DNA of 64,000 nt from Methanocella conradii HZ254 (lineage in GTDB: Archaea; Halobacteriota; Methanocellia; Methanocellales; Methanocellaceae): contig NC_017034.1 in assembly GCF_000251105.1 (NCBI RefSeq), forward strand, positions 620,001 to 684,000, given 5' to 3'. Position 1 is the first letter of the stretch. Every line of letters begins with the position of its first letter. Made by a program: the position numbers and the translations under genes. Below the pieces are notes generated by a model. The model was not told the DNA's origin. It saw only the letters and a list, made by a program, of their open reading frames with translations, and did not search any database. This document shows positions 42,035 through 50,497 of the stretch, in pieces.

Positions 42035-42107
42035 CAATGGTCGGCCAAAAGGTATTTCTTTTTCTAGAGGCTAAAGGGGGCTTCGTTACGCCCCCTTTAA
42101 GTCCGGC
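42035..42107 (+). repeat. hairpin repeat, copy B
   Basis: ATGGTCGGCCAAAAGG, TTCTTTTTCTAGAGGCTAAA and GGGGGC-TTCGTTAC-GCCCCC form a strong stem-loop ending in CCGGCCAT, which pairs with the start ATGGTCGG. Similar units occur at 23885-23975 and 59878-59985. It lies 10 bases after the mini element's right end and could act as a terminator. Confidence 0.7.
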
Positions 42108-42178
42108 CATGTCCTGGTTGTTATAGGTATCTTTTCATCGCCAACCATCTGAGCTGCCAAATTTCAAATCTTCTCATA

Positions 42179-42940
42179 TCAAGCAAGCTTCTTCATCTCA
42201 TGGAAGTCAAGCGTGCCCTTAATGGCCTTAGTCAAAATAGGGATGCCAGACTCCTGGACGGCTGCCATGGGATTCGTGCCGCCGGTGATAATGACCCCAA
42301 AGTGGTCACGGTCAACGTCCACGCCCAACACGGGAGTGTTGGGCTCTCCAACCTCAAGGATACCATAAAAGCCCGCCGTCAAAAGCCTGTTTAAAACGTG
42401 ATCCGCATCATCCTTGGCAGTCATGGGAAGTTCCCTAAAATTGGCCAGGATCTTGCCCGAGCCCGTCCTCATCATATCCCTAATCGAGGTCAACTCCTGG
42501 GACATGAGCACCTCCAGGGGGTCGATCGTAGTACAGTCATACCTTATCATATCGGTGAAGCGCACCGGCTGCCGGTCCTTGACCTGGACTATCCCGCCAA
42601 ACTTGGGGCGAACGGGGATGCCATGCTTCAGGAAGACTCCATCGATGGTTATGCTACAGGCAGTTGCGATGCCCGCCTTGCCCTCAGGGATGGCATAGCC
42701 GCTGAAAGCCTCGCCCTCATCGAACAATTTCACGTAAGAGCAGACAGACAGGCCGCTATACATGACCTGCTTGAAAATGTCGAGCACTTCATCGAGGTCT
42801 TTCTTGTCGACCACGGAGAGGTTCACGACTATGTCGCCCTCCCTCGTCTTGGGGTTAAAGGTGACGCTATACATTATCTCCTCGATCCTGGCCTTAGTGA
42901 ACATCATCTCTTCATACGCTTCGTACATGAGGCAACCCAC
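42179..42940 (-). CDS. NrpR-type regulatory domain protein (DUF128)
   Basis: This 253-residue protein is a single NrpR domain, the 2-oxoglutarate-sensing part of the euryarchaeal nitrogen repressor. Characteristic parts are MYSVTFNPKTREGDIVVNLS, YAIPEGKAGIATACSITIDG, KHGIPVRPKFGGIVQVKDRQ, YDCTTIDPLEVLMSQELTSI and FGVIITGGTNPMAAVQESGI. No N-terminal winged-helix DNA-binding domain is present; the first residues run straight into the sensor domain. It may work with a separate NrpR that has the DNA-binding part, as two-protein NrpR systems are known in Methanosarcina. Starts at 42940 or at the internal ATG codons at residues 5 or 11 are possible. Confidence 0.83.
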   Translation of the reverse strand: MGCLMYEAYEEMMFTKARIEEIMYSVTFNPKTREGDIVVNLSVVDKKDLDEVLDIFKQVMYSGLSVCSYVKLFDEGEAFSGYAIPEGKAGIATACSITIDGVFLKHGIPVRPKFGGIVQVKDRQPVRFTDMIRYDCTTIDPLEVLMSQELTSIRDMMRTGSGKILANFRELPMTAKDDADHVLNRLLTAGFYGILEVGEPNTPVLGVDVDRDHFGVIITGGTNPMAAVQESGIPILTKAIKGTLDFHEMKKLA

Positions 42941-43002
42941 AATTTATTTATCCCTAAAGGTTATCTATTTTTGGAATAGTATAGTGTCCAAAAGGAGTTA
43001 CG

Positions 43003-44073
43003 ATGTCAAATAATTTACTAAATGTCATAAAAGAGGTCTTTAGCACCTACAATTATTCAGTCAGCGCATCGCAGCAGGGCTTTGACCTCATAGCGGAAAA
43101 GCCGGGCAACAGGGTGGGCATAAAGCTCGTGGACGACGCTTCCGCGGACGACCTAAAAACGCTCCTCGATGGCCTCAAGGGCAACGACATCAAGGTACTT
43201 TTTATCACGATGGCCAGCTTCTCCGACGAGGTGAAGAAGCTTTGCGGCCAGAGAGACGTCTTGCTATGGGATCGAGCAGAGCTGGAGCGGCAGATAGGGA
43301 AGGCCGTGCTCTACGGGTGCGATACGTCAGTGCCGCCAAAGGACATCATCAAGCCTGCCAGCGATTTCTCCTCGCTTACCGGAGAGCTGTACGCCAGGAG
43401 CGCGCCGTCTCCGCAAAGGCCCATGCCGGATAAAGTCGAGGCGGTAGAGGCCGAGGAAGAGCCTGCGAAAAAGAAGGCGAAGGCTAAGCCCGCCCCAGAG
43501 CCTGAGGGCGTGGCCATACCGTTGCACGCCATACCAATACGGATTAAGGCGAGCGACGCTGTGAAGATATCGGGCGCCATCGGAAGGGCGGAGGACGTTG
43601 AGGTCTCCTTGAAGTTCATACCCTTCTGGAAGTATAGCTATTCATTGGACGTGCAGTCCAAGTACCGTGACCTGACCATCCCTCTGAGCAGCAAGGGCTC
43701 GAAGGTCATAAACGCCATCAACAAGCAGATTAGCATTGCGCCCGCCGCCGACCCCGTGGAGTCGGTAGAGCTGCCCGACGCCCCCTACAACGTGGAAGAG
43801 TCGGTGGTCACACGGGAGGAGGCCAACGCCATGGCGATTAAAAACATTATAGAGGAGAACACGAAGACGGTGAGGTTCAAGGGCACCCAGGGCGAGGCCG
43901 CCATCGTGGAGCATAAAAAGTTCCAGCCCCGGCCCCAGGACATCGAGATGAGCATGGAGCTGCTATACATCCCGTTCTGGGCGGTGCGCAGCCATAAGGG
44001 CTACATGGAGATAAATGCATACGATGGCAAGCCGACGAAGATGCCCATCGATGACGGGGCCGAGATACTCTAA
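43003..44073 (+). CDS. hypothetical protein with restriction-endonuclease-like N-terminal domain
   Basis: The N-terminal 110 residues of this 356-residue protein (VFSTYNYSVSASQQGFDLIA; VGIKLVDDASADDLKTLLDG; VLFITMASFSDEVKKLCGQR; VLLWDRAELERQIGKAVLYG) look like the Mrr/RecB nuclease-like fold. The D-(D/E)xK site is not evident (D in GFDLI, K in GIKL), so it may be inactive. A charged Lys/Glu/Pro linker (residues about 135-170) follows. A C-terminal region with two similar halves contains FIPFWKYSYSLDVQSKYRDL and LYIPFWAVRSHKGYMEINAY. Such proteins are common in methanogens with unknown function. It is divergent from the NrpR gene, with a 62-base gap. Confidence 0.7.
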   Translation: MSNNLLNVIKEVFSTYNYSVSASQQGFDLIAEKPGNRVGIKLVDDASADDLKTLLDGLKGNDIKVLFITMASFSDEVKKLCGQRDVLLWDRAELERQIGKAVLYGCDTSVPPKDIIKPASDFSSLTGELYARSAPSPQRPMPDKVEAVEAEEEPAKKKAKAKPAPEPEGVAIPLHAIPIRIKASDAVKISGAIGRAEDVEVSLKFIPFWKYSYSLDVQSKYRDLTIPLSSKGSKVINAINKQISIAPAADPVESVELPDAPYNVEESVVTREEANAMAIKNIIEENTKTVRFKGTQGEAAIVEHKKFQPRPQDIEMSMELLYIPFWAVRSHKGYMEINAYDGKPTKMPIDDGAEIL

Positions 44074-44136
44074 CCATGCATAAAGTATTTGTAGCGAGGT
44101 TTAAAAGTTAGGATTGCTCAATTTAGGTGATATGCA

Positions 44137-44451
44137 TTGAAGGTAACAGATAAGGCAGCGGAACAGTTGAAGGCGTTCCTCGAAAAGGAGCAAAAGACGG
44201 ACTCGCTCATTCGCATTTACTTTGCTGGATACGGCTGTAGCGGGCCCCAGTACGCCCCCGCCCTCGAGATGGAGAAGAAGGATGAGGACGTGGTCAGCAA
44301 CCTGAACGGGATCAACGTGGTCTATGAGAAGAGCCTGGAGGAGGACCTCAAGGACTTCGAGCTTGACTACATCAAGACTCCTTATGGAGAGGGCTTCATA
44401 GTCCGGAACCCGAATGCGACGTGTGGGCCTGACTGTGGCGGATGCCACTGA
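44137..44451 (+). CDS. IscA/HesB-like Fe-S protein
   Basis: This 104-residue protein belongs to the A-type iron-sulfur carrier fold: KVTDKAAEQLKAFLEKEQKT, LIRIYFAGYGCSGPQYAPAL, and EGFIVRNPNATCGPDCGGCH. The C-terminal cysteine-rich motif differs from the classic CGCGxSF, having CGPDCGGCH, as in the methanogen subgroup. It probably carries or inserts clusters. The start codon is TTG at 44137, preceded by TTTAGGTGATATGCA (SD-like AGGTGAT). Confidence 0.85.
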   Translation: MKVTDKAAEQLKAFLEKEQKTDSLIRIYFAGYGCSGPQYAPALEMEKKDEDVVSNLNGINVVYEKSLEEDLKDFELDYIKTPYGEGFIVRNPNATCGPDCGGCH

Positions 44452-44464
44452 GCCCGCGTCAGTA

Positions 44465-44490
44465 ACTCCTTTTTTTTTACTTTTTACTTT
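44465..44490. terminator. T-rich terminator between convergent genes
   Basis: The run CTTTTTTTTTACTTTTTACTT just after the IscA-like gene and before the convergent nucleotidyltransferase gene is the kind of U-tract at which archaeal RNA polymerase stops. Confidence 0.5.
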
Positions 44491-45664
44491 AAGAGCCGTT
44501 TATATCGGTGGCGAAGTGGTCGTTTATGACATCCTTTGAGACGCTCGTGCCGGCGTTGATGACTACCTCCGGCCAGATGCGCACGTCAGAGTGAACCGTC
44601 ACGTCATTGCCTATCATGGCCCTGGGGCCGATGACGACCCCATTCTCAAGGATACAGCCCTTGCCCAGCGTTATGTCGTTATCCATTATGGCGCCAGAGA
44701 CCGAGCAGCCGGCGCCTATCTTTACGCCGTTGTATATGTAAGATGATAGTATGCGGCAATCATTGCCGATGTGGCAACGGTCGCCTATGGATGTATATGG
44801 GCCTATGAGCACGTTATCGCCGATGGTCGTATCGTCTCCGATGTACACAGGCCCGACCACGACCGAATGCCTGCCAAAGGTCACGTTATTGCCTATATCG
44901 AGAGGGCCGTTGAGCTTGGCGCCCTCGTTGACCATCCTCCCATGTATGTACGTTCCGGGCATGTTCTCCAGCATCCAGCGCTGGGCCTCACGATAGGCTC
45001 TCGGGTTCCCCACATCGGTCCACTGGCCCCGCGCCAGCCACCCGCTTATCTTCCTGTTCTCGGCGAGAAGCCTGGGGAAGAGGTCCTTGGCGAAGTCATA
45101 CTTCGCCCTCGGTATATAGTCCAGCACCTCAGGGCTGAGGGCGTATATCCCCGTAGAGGCGAGGTTCGAGAAGATCTCGCCGGGGCCTGGCTTCTCCTTG
45201 AACCTGTGTATGACATGGTTATTATCCAGGTCGACGATGCCGAACTCCCTGGGGTCGTCGATGCTCAGCACCGAGATGGTCACCAGCGCGCCCGAGACGT
45301 TGTGAAAGTCGTAAAGCTCCCTGAGGTTTAAGTTCAAGACGTGGTCGCCGCCCACGACCAGGAACGGGCCATCGTCCAGGTACTTCTCGGCGTTTTTAAC
45401 GCTGCCCGCGGTGCCCAGCTTCTCCTTCTCGTAGACGTACTTGATGTCAACGCCAAAAAGGGAGCCGTCGCCCAGGTACTTCTCGATGACCTCCCCCATG
45501 TAGCCAAGGGTGATTATTATCTCGTTAAAGCCGTTCTTGGATAAGTGCTCGACGAGGTGCCCGACCGACGGCCTATTTAAAATTGGTATGCTGGGCTTCG
45601 GCCTCTCGAACGTAAGCGGCCTAAGCCTGGTACCGGCGCCGCCGCAGAGAATGCACGCCTTCAT
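44489..45664 (-). CDS. sugar-phosphate nucleotidyltransferase with left-handed beta-helix
   Basis: This 391-residue enzyme activates a sugar-1-phosphate with NTP. The N-terminal pyrophosphorylase domain shows ILCGGAGTRLRPLTFERPKP (loop and Lys), LVVGGDHVLNLNLRELYDFH with the metal-binding Asp, and VIHRFKEKPGPGE. From residue about 245 hexapeptide repeats form a beta-helix (VVVGPVYIGDDTTIGDNVLI and following). In methanogens this architecture includes mannose-1-phosphate guanylyltransferase and glucose-1-phosphate thymidylyltransferase/acetyltransferase types. GDP-mannose supply for the gmd pathway at 13419 would fit, but specificity cannot be read. Confidence 0.88.
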   Translation of the reverse strand: MKACILCGGAGTRLRPLTFERPKPSIPILNRPSVGHLVEHLSKNGFNEIIITLGYMGEVIEKYLGDGSLFGVDIKYVYEKEKLGTAGSVKNAEKYLDDGPFLVVGGDHVLNLNLRELYDFHNVSGALVTISVLSIDDPREFGIVDLDNNHVIHRFKEKPGPGEIFSNLASTGIYALSPEVLDYIPRAKYDFAKDLFPRLLAENRKISGWLARGQWTDVGNPRAYREAQRWMLENMPGTYIHGRMVNEGAKLNGPLDIGNNVTFGRHSVVVGPVYIGDDTTIGDNVLIGPYTSIGDRCHIGNDCRILSSYIYNGVKIGAGCSVSGAIMDNDITLGKGCILENGVVIGPRAMIGNDVTVHSDVRIWPEVVINAGTSVSKDVINDHFATDINGS

Positions 45665-45805
45665 CTAAGACCCTCCATGTCTTGCCTGCTTCGGCCGAAG
45701 CAAGCGATAGGATGATACAAACCAGTACTACTTACCAATATATATACATGCCTCGTTTTATTATGGTTTTTGTCATAATGGCGGCGATTTGTGCGCATTT
45801 CTTGA

Positions 45806-46489
45806 TCATTCCACGCCGGTTGCGGTTATCCTGAACTCGGCCGTCTGGCCTTCTGCCATCGACCTGTGCTTACGCAGCACGGCCAGCCGGGTGCCCATCC
45901 CCGTGCGTGAGAGCTGCACGATGGCCTTGCTGATGTGCTCCAGCATGTTCCCGCCCACCGCCCGGAGCTCGTCCTTATCCACGTCCATGTATATCTGGTT
46001 GGTTATAACCACGGCTATGTCATGCTTTCTGGCAATGCCAAGCAGGGCCGTCACCTGGTTCGCCAGCTCCCTCTTGAGGAGCATGCTATCCTTGCTCTCC
46101 AGCTCCAGCCTGTAGAAGGCCGTCGCGGAGTCCAGGATGATGAGGCCCACGTTCTGCCCTGCGATCTTCTCCGTCTCCTTTATGGCTGCGTACTGCTCCT
46201 CAAAGCTGGTGGGCTGAAAATGGAGCAGGCCCCTGGCAAGCCTTTCTGCATCTTCGCCCGCTATCTGGCTGAACCGCTCGACCGAGAACCCCTCGGTGTC
46301 TATGTATATGACGCGCTTGCCCGACCTCAGCGTGTTCACGGCTAGCTGTAAGCATATGTTGGTCTTGCCGCTAGCGGGCTCCCCGAATAGCTGTGAGATG
46401 GTTCCGGCCTCGAAGCCTCCGCCCAGCAGGCCGTCGAGGGCTTTCGAGCCCGTCGGGAGCCTTTTTATGAGCCTTTCATTTGTCGCCAT
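45806..46489 (-). CDS. radB: RadB recombinase paralogue
   Basis: This 227-residue RecA-family ATPase is of the RadB type: the core alone, without the N-terminal helix-hairpin-helix domain of RadA. Walker A is FGEPASGKTNICLQLAVNTL, Walker B is LIILDSATAFYRLE, and ITNQIYMDVDKDELRAVGGN is the L2 region. RadB acts as a regulatory partner in archaeal recombination. It is transcribed divergently from the RNase H-fold protein at 46650. The start at 46489 is the ATG giving MATNERLIKRLPTGSKALDG. Confidence 0.93.
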   Translation of the reverse strand: MATNERLIKRLPTGSKALDGLLGGGFEAGTISQLFGEPASGKTNICLQLAVNTLRSGKRVIYIDTEGFSVERFSQIAGEDAERLARGLLHFQPTSFEEQYAAIKETEKIAGQNVGLIILDSATAFYRLELESKDSMLLKRELANQVTALLGIARKHDIAVVITNQIYMDVDKDELRAVGGNMLEHISKAIVQLSRTGMGTRLAVLRKHRSMAEGQTAEFRITATGVE

Positions 46490-46649
46490 TTCGTCCTGCT
46501 ACAATGTGAACCTGCTCATTTATATCGTTGTTGGAGGCGGCCTTTGCGTGCTCAAACCAGCCAAATAGCTTTAGGCTAAAAAGCAATATATAACATGTAT
46601 TTTACTAAACTGTGGAGGGTCCTGGAGGAGAGAAAGAGACATAATAGCA

Positions 46650-47417
46650 TTGATCACGTCGGACTTCGTGGTGTATGAGGAGGTGGTCTCCCGCCTTAAG
46701 GAGCGCCAGGCGCCTTTCATCACCCTAAGGCTGAAAGACCCGATACCCTACAACGTGAAGGTGGTCATCACGACGGCCGAGGAAGCCCCTCAAATACGCT
46801 GGGAAGGCGAGCACCTCATCGTCTATGATGACCCTCATGCCACGGTCGATCGAGCGATCGGCGCCCTCCGAGGCCAGGGCCATTTCGACGAGCTTGTCAT
46901 AGGCATAGACCCGGGCAGGAGGCCGGGCATAGCAGTCCTGCACGGAGACACGGTCGTAGCTGTCTACCAGACAGGCGTGGCAGAGGTCGAGCCCCTTTTA
47001 AAGAAGATAGAGCAAGAGTACCACGCCAGCATCTCCATTGTAAGGATTGGCAGCGGCGCCAGGCTCATGACCGCCCAGATAATAAACGCACTAATCGAGG
47101 GGGGCTATAAAGTAGAGCTGGTCGACGAGACCGGCACCACGCCCTACGTGGGCAGGGGCATCCACACGAGCCAGGTCAGGGACATCATAGCCGCGATAAA
47201 CATTGCGAGGATAAAGGGCGAGCCCGTGGGCAGGATGGAGGTCGAGCCTTCCAGGGGCGAGATAAGGGTCATCCAGGAGTCAAGCCGCTCGCTATCCGAG
47301 GGGCGTGCCACCATACCCAAGTACCTTGCCAGGCGCGTAGCCAAAGGCGAGATAACGCTCGACGAGGCCATAGAGATGCACAAAGAAAGCCTCAACGGGG
47401 TACGCGAGACAAAATAA
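46650..47417 (+). CDS. RNase H-fold (RuvC/YqgF-like) protein of unknown role
   Basis: This 255-residue protein's centre (residues about 88-200) carries an RNase H-like fold: LVIGIDPGRRPGIAVLHGDT, the usual first-strand Asp motif of RuvC/YqgF proteins; IVRIGSGARLMTAQIINALI; and VELVDETGTTPYVGRGIHTS with Asp/Glu, followed by VRDIIAAINIARIKGEPVGR. N- and C-terminal regions are family-specific. The Asp and Glu positions suggest a nuclease or a nucleic-acid-binding relative. Divergent orientation with radB (160 bases apart) hints at recombination or repair. The frame opens with TTG at 46650. Confidence 0.75.
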   Translation: MITSDFVVYEEVVSRLKERQAPFITLRLKDPIPYNVKVVITTAEEAPQIRWEGEHLIVYDDPHATVDRAIGALRGQGHFDELVIGIDPGRRPGIAVLHGDTVVAVYQTGVAEVEPLLKKIEQEYHASISIVRIGSGARLMTAQIINALIEGGYKVELVDETGTTPYVGRGIHTSQVRDIIAAINIARIKGEPVGRMEVEPSRGEIRVIQESSRSLSEGRATIPKYLARRVAKGEITLDEAIEMHKESLNGVRETK

Positions 47418-47446
47418 AAAAGGACGTGGCGCGCCATGGGGCAGCG

Positions 47447-48448
47447 TCACGTCGTCTCTCCGCCAGAGGCGTTTTCAACAAGCTTCAGGTCCGCAGCAGC
47501 ATCTTCCCTCTCATCTTCTTTCTCTGGAAGCGTGTCGTCGAACCTGATATCCCTATCCTTAAGGCACTCCACGATTTTCTTAACGTCATCGTCGGACAGG
47601 ATCTCCTGCCTGGCCTCGAGGTACGCGGGAAAGTCCTCGTACCGCAGGAACCGGACGAAGTCCTCCTTGCCCTTCACCGTGGTATTCGTGTACAGCACGA
47701 TGCTCATCACTCGTACCCCGGGGATGTTGCAGGTATACTTCAAATACCTGTACAGCAGGTAGGAGGCCCGCCTGGCCTGCTCTCCTGGCGTAGGGCGGTC
47801 CTCGTTCTTCCACTTGAGATTCCAGTTTTTAGTCTCAATGCAGTAGACGCCTTTCCGTCCCACTACTACATGGTCAACTCTGGCGGATTTCAGCATTTTC
47901 CCATCGAACTTATGGCCGAACTCGCGGGTGATCCGGACGTCGCTCAGCACGTAGTAGTCGTCGCTAAGCCGCTCCAGCGTATCCAGGACGAGGAGCTCGC
48001 CGTAATAGCCTTTAAGCTCGCTCCGGTACTCCCTCGTCAGCCGGTCAAGTATATCCTTTTCACGGTAGAGGTAAAGCAGGCTGTTCTCTATGATAGCGTC
48101 CCTGTTAGCTTGCAGGTGGTCGATCCGCTTCAGGTACTCCTCGCTCTTCTTATTCTTGCTGAAAAAGAGCAGGGAATCCAGCAGCTTATACTTCTTCATG
48201 CCGCTCCTGAGCATCTTCATCTCCCTTTCGAGGAGGCGCTCCTGCCTCTCCCTCTCCAGCGCTATGATCCGGTCTATGGCATCGCGCCTTTCCATCACTT
48301 GCTTGATGGTAGTGCAGCTCCGCGATACGCCCATGTCGTGTAGCTTGCGGATGAGGTCGTCGCCGGCCCCGCTTCTACCGATCAAAGTTGCCATAGTAAA
48401 GAGAGAGATTGCTATTATGGCATAAACATTATCATATCCCCCGATCAT
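47447..48448 (-). CDS. membrane-anchored NERD-domain protein
   Basis: This 333-residue protein has an N-terminal membrane helix (VYAIIAISLFTMATLIGRSG) and a long helical, charged stretch (residues 60-160; ERERQERLLEREMKMLRSGM). A NERD nuclease-related domain (residues about 165-280) contains LLVLDTLERLSDDYYVLSDV, ARVDHVVVGRKGVYCIETKN (Asp and ExK) and PTPGEQARRASYLLYRYLKY. The D...ExK arrangement is kept, so nuclease activity is possible. It is divergent from the first GT-C gene. Confidence 0.85.
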   Translation of the reverse strand: MIGGYDNVYAIIAISLFTMATLIGRSGAGDDLIRKLHDMGVSRSCTTIKQVMERRDAIDRIIALERERQERLLEREMKMLRSGMKKYKLLDSLLFFSKNKKSEEYLKRIDHLQANRDAIIENSLLYLYREKDILDRLTREYRSELKGYYGELLVLDTLERLSDDYYVLSDVRITREFGHKFDGKMLKSARVDHVVVGRKGVYCIETKNWNLKWKNEDRPTPGEQARRASYLLYRYLKYTCNIPGVRVMSIVLYTNTTVKGKEDFVRFLRYEDFPAYLEARQEILSDDDVKKIVECLKDRDIRFDDTLPEKEDEREDAAADLKLVENASGGETT

Positions 48449-48482
48449 ACCTCTAGCGGCTATCGTATTGGAGGCTAGTCTT

Positions 48483-49493
48483 ATGAGCAGGGTCGGTCAT
48501 CATCCGTCTGATAGCGCATTTCTGGCGCTATCAGTCATCGCTTACGCCATCGTCTCCCTGCTGCTCTTGCTCATTGCTGCCTGGTTCCTGCAGAACATTT
48601 GGATGATCGGGGACACAAAACTTTTTTACCGGATGGCAGGAGTCATCATTAGCGGTGGCACTCCCTACGTGGATTTCAAGGATCCGAAGCCCCCTCTGAT
48701 CTTCTTCGCCCTCGCGCTGCCAGCGCTTCTAGGCCAGCAGCTTTACGGAGGCCTGCTGCTTGTCGGCACGTGCAACTTCCTGAGCGCCCTCGTGGCCATG
48801 CGCATCGGCTGGAAGCTTTACGGGCGTTTTCAGGGCTTCACCGCTGGCTTGCTTTTACTGGTAAACATGGCCCTGGCCGAGGGCTTTTTCATCCTTACAG
48901 AGCCATTCGCCCTCCTGTTCATATTATTATCCGTATACGCCCTGCTCTTCATGAAAAATGAGCTATTGTCGGGCATATCCGCCGGCATCGCCATCGGCTT
49001 CAAGCAATATGCCCTATTGCTCATACCGCTGGCATTTTTTTACCTTTACCGCGGGGGCGAGCTCAGGAAAGCGTCGCGGCTCGTCGCCGGCATCGCGCTG
49101 CCACTGCTCATCGTGTACGGCGCCATCTTCCTCGCCTATGGCCCAATAGCATGCGCCTCGTCGCTATACTGGAGCTTCGGCGTGGCCGACGCATACGTCA
49201 CGAGCAGCTATCTGGGGGACGTACCGGCCTATAGGGCGGAAGACCCGCTTGTAGCCCTGGCGAACCTGGGGCTTTCGGCTGGCATGTTCATCATGCTGCT
49301 AGTGGTGGCCGCGGCGAGCCTCCTGCTGGACCGGCCCCTGTCAACGCATGATGAGTTTTTTGCGCTATCAGGGGCGGCTTTCCTGTCCACGCTGGCCATC
49401 AGGCAGTACCTGCACTACTGGGCGCTGGCCCTGCCATTCATCATCCTGCTATGCGTCAGGTCGTATAGAAAAAGGGGGGCGGACATGGGATGA
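48483..49493 (+). CDS. GT-C membrane glycosyltransferase paralogue 1
   Basis: This polytopic membrane protein of about 336 residues is of the ArnT/GT39-like type. After the first helix the outer loop has MIGDTKLFYRMAGVIISGGT and YVDFKDPKPPLIFFALALPA, with the acidic residue expected for catalysis and the DPKPP motif. FFILTEPFALLFILLSVYAL and GIAIGFKQYALLLIPLAFFY follow. It likely uses a lipid-phosphate sugar donor outside the membrane. The start is taken as ATG 48483 (MSRVGHHPSD); a TTG at 48468 is also in frame. It is the first of three tandem paralogues. Confidence 0.82.
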   Translation: MSRVGHHPSDSAFLALSVIAYAIVSLLLLLIAAWFLQNIWMIGDTKLFYRMAGVIISGGTPYVDFKDPKPPLIFFALALPALLGQQLYGGLLLVGTCNFLSALVAMRIGWKLYGRFQGFTAGLLLLVNMALAEGFFILTEPFALLFILLSVYALLFMKNELLSGISAGIAIGFKQYALLLIPLAFFYLYRGGELRKASRLVAGIALPLLIVYGAIFLAYGPIACASSLYWSFGVADAYVTSSYLGDVPAYRAEDPLVALANLGLSAGMFIMLLVVAAASLLLDRPLSTHDEFFALSGAAFLSTLAIRQYLHYWALALPFIILLCVRSYRKRGADMG

Positions 49494-50494
49494 AAAAAGC
49501 ATTGACATTGTACGGCATCGCCGTAGTGGCCTACGGCGCCTTGTTCCTCGCACTCGCCATAGTCGAAGAGGTTTTGATGCGAGGCATCTGGATGCCCTTC
49601 GACATAGCCTCCTATTATGGCCTTGCCTCCTCGGCGGTCCCCAGGATCTATGCCATCCTGGGCGATGGGGCGCCATCCTCCTTACTTCTATTCGATACGG
49701 GGGCCTTATCCGGCTACCGTGTCTTCATCGTGGGCATCATTTGCCTGGCGTGCGCCCTGCTCACCATGGAGATGGGCAGGAGGCCATACGGAAGCGTGGC
49801 CGGCTTCCTGGCCGGCCTGCTCTTTACCATGAATATGGCATTGGCGCAGGGCCACCTCACCATCGGCGACTCGCTGGCTCTACTGTTCGCCCTGCTTTCC
49901 GCTTACTCCATGGTGTGGAGTGGCAAATACGCCCTTTCAGGCTTCCTGACGGGCCTGGCGGCTTGCTTCAAGCCGCTGATGCTCTTATTGCTGCCGGTCA
50001 CCATGGCTATCATGTGGCGTAAAGGAGAGATGAGACCGGCTTTCGCCCTCATCGTGGCGGCGGCCCTTCCGCTGCTCGCCGTCGCTGCCACGGCTTTCGT
50101 GCTATACGGCAATAGCACGCTGGCGATGGCCGCGGATAGTGGCTTCGAGGCCGTTGGGTTTCTGACGGACGAGGGCTACCGCCCGCCTGACCCGCTCATG
50201 GCCGTTGCAGGCATCGCTCTCTCCGCATGCATGCTGACCTCCATGTTTCCGCTTGCCCTGCTCGGCTTTTCAAGGAGCCACGGGCTCCTGGAGGAGTATT
50301 GCCTGGCCGTCGGGCTATGCTTTATTCTGGCCATCCCGCTGAAACAATACCTCCAGTACTGGTTCATCGCCCTGCCGTTCTTAGCGCTGCTATGCGCAGG
50401 CGCCTTCAAGGCGCCCGAAAAAGCATCGATGGATACATATGCGGCCGAAAAACAAGCTTTAAGTAGCTTAGCGCCGGTGATTAGGGATAGGTGA
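49490..50494 (+). CDS. GT-C membrane protein paralogue 2 (divergent)
   Basis: This 334-residue membrane protein overlaps paralogue 1 by four bases (ATGA). The overall helical pattern matches its neighbours (FLAGLLFTMNMALAQGHLTI; GFLTGLAACFKPLMLLLLPV; IPLKQYLQYWFIALPFLALL). The first outer loop differs: the DPKPP motif is missing, replaced by AVPRIYAILGDGAPSSLLLF. It may have lost activity or changed substrate. Confidence 0.78.
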   Translation: MKKALTLYGIAVVAYGALFLALAIVEEVLMRGIWMPFDIASYYGLASSAVPRIYAILGDGAPSSLLLFDTGALSGYRVFIVGIICLACALLTMEMGRRPYGSVAGFLAGLLFTMNMALAQGHLTIGDSLALLFALLSAYSMVWSGKYALSGFLTGLAACFKPLMLLLLPVTMAIMWRKGEMRPAFALIVAAALPLLAVAATAFVLYGNSTLAMAADSGFEAVGFLTDEGYRPPDPLMAVAGIALSACMLTSMFPLALLGFSRSHGLLEEYCLAVGLCFILAIPLKQYLQYWFIALPFLALLCAGAFKAPEKASMDTYAAEKQALSSLAPVIRDR

Positions 50495-50497
50495 ACC

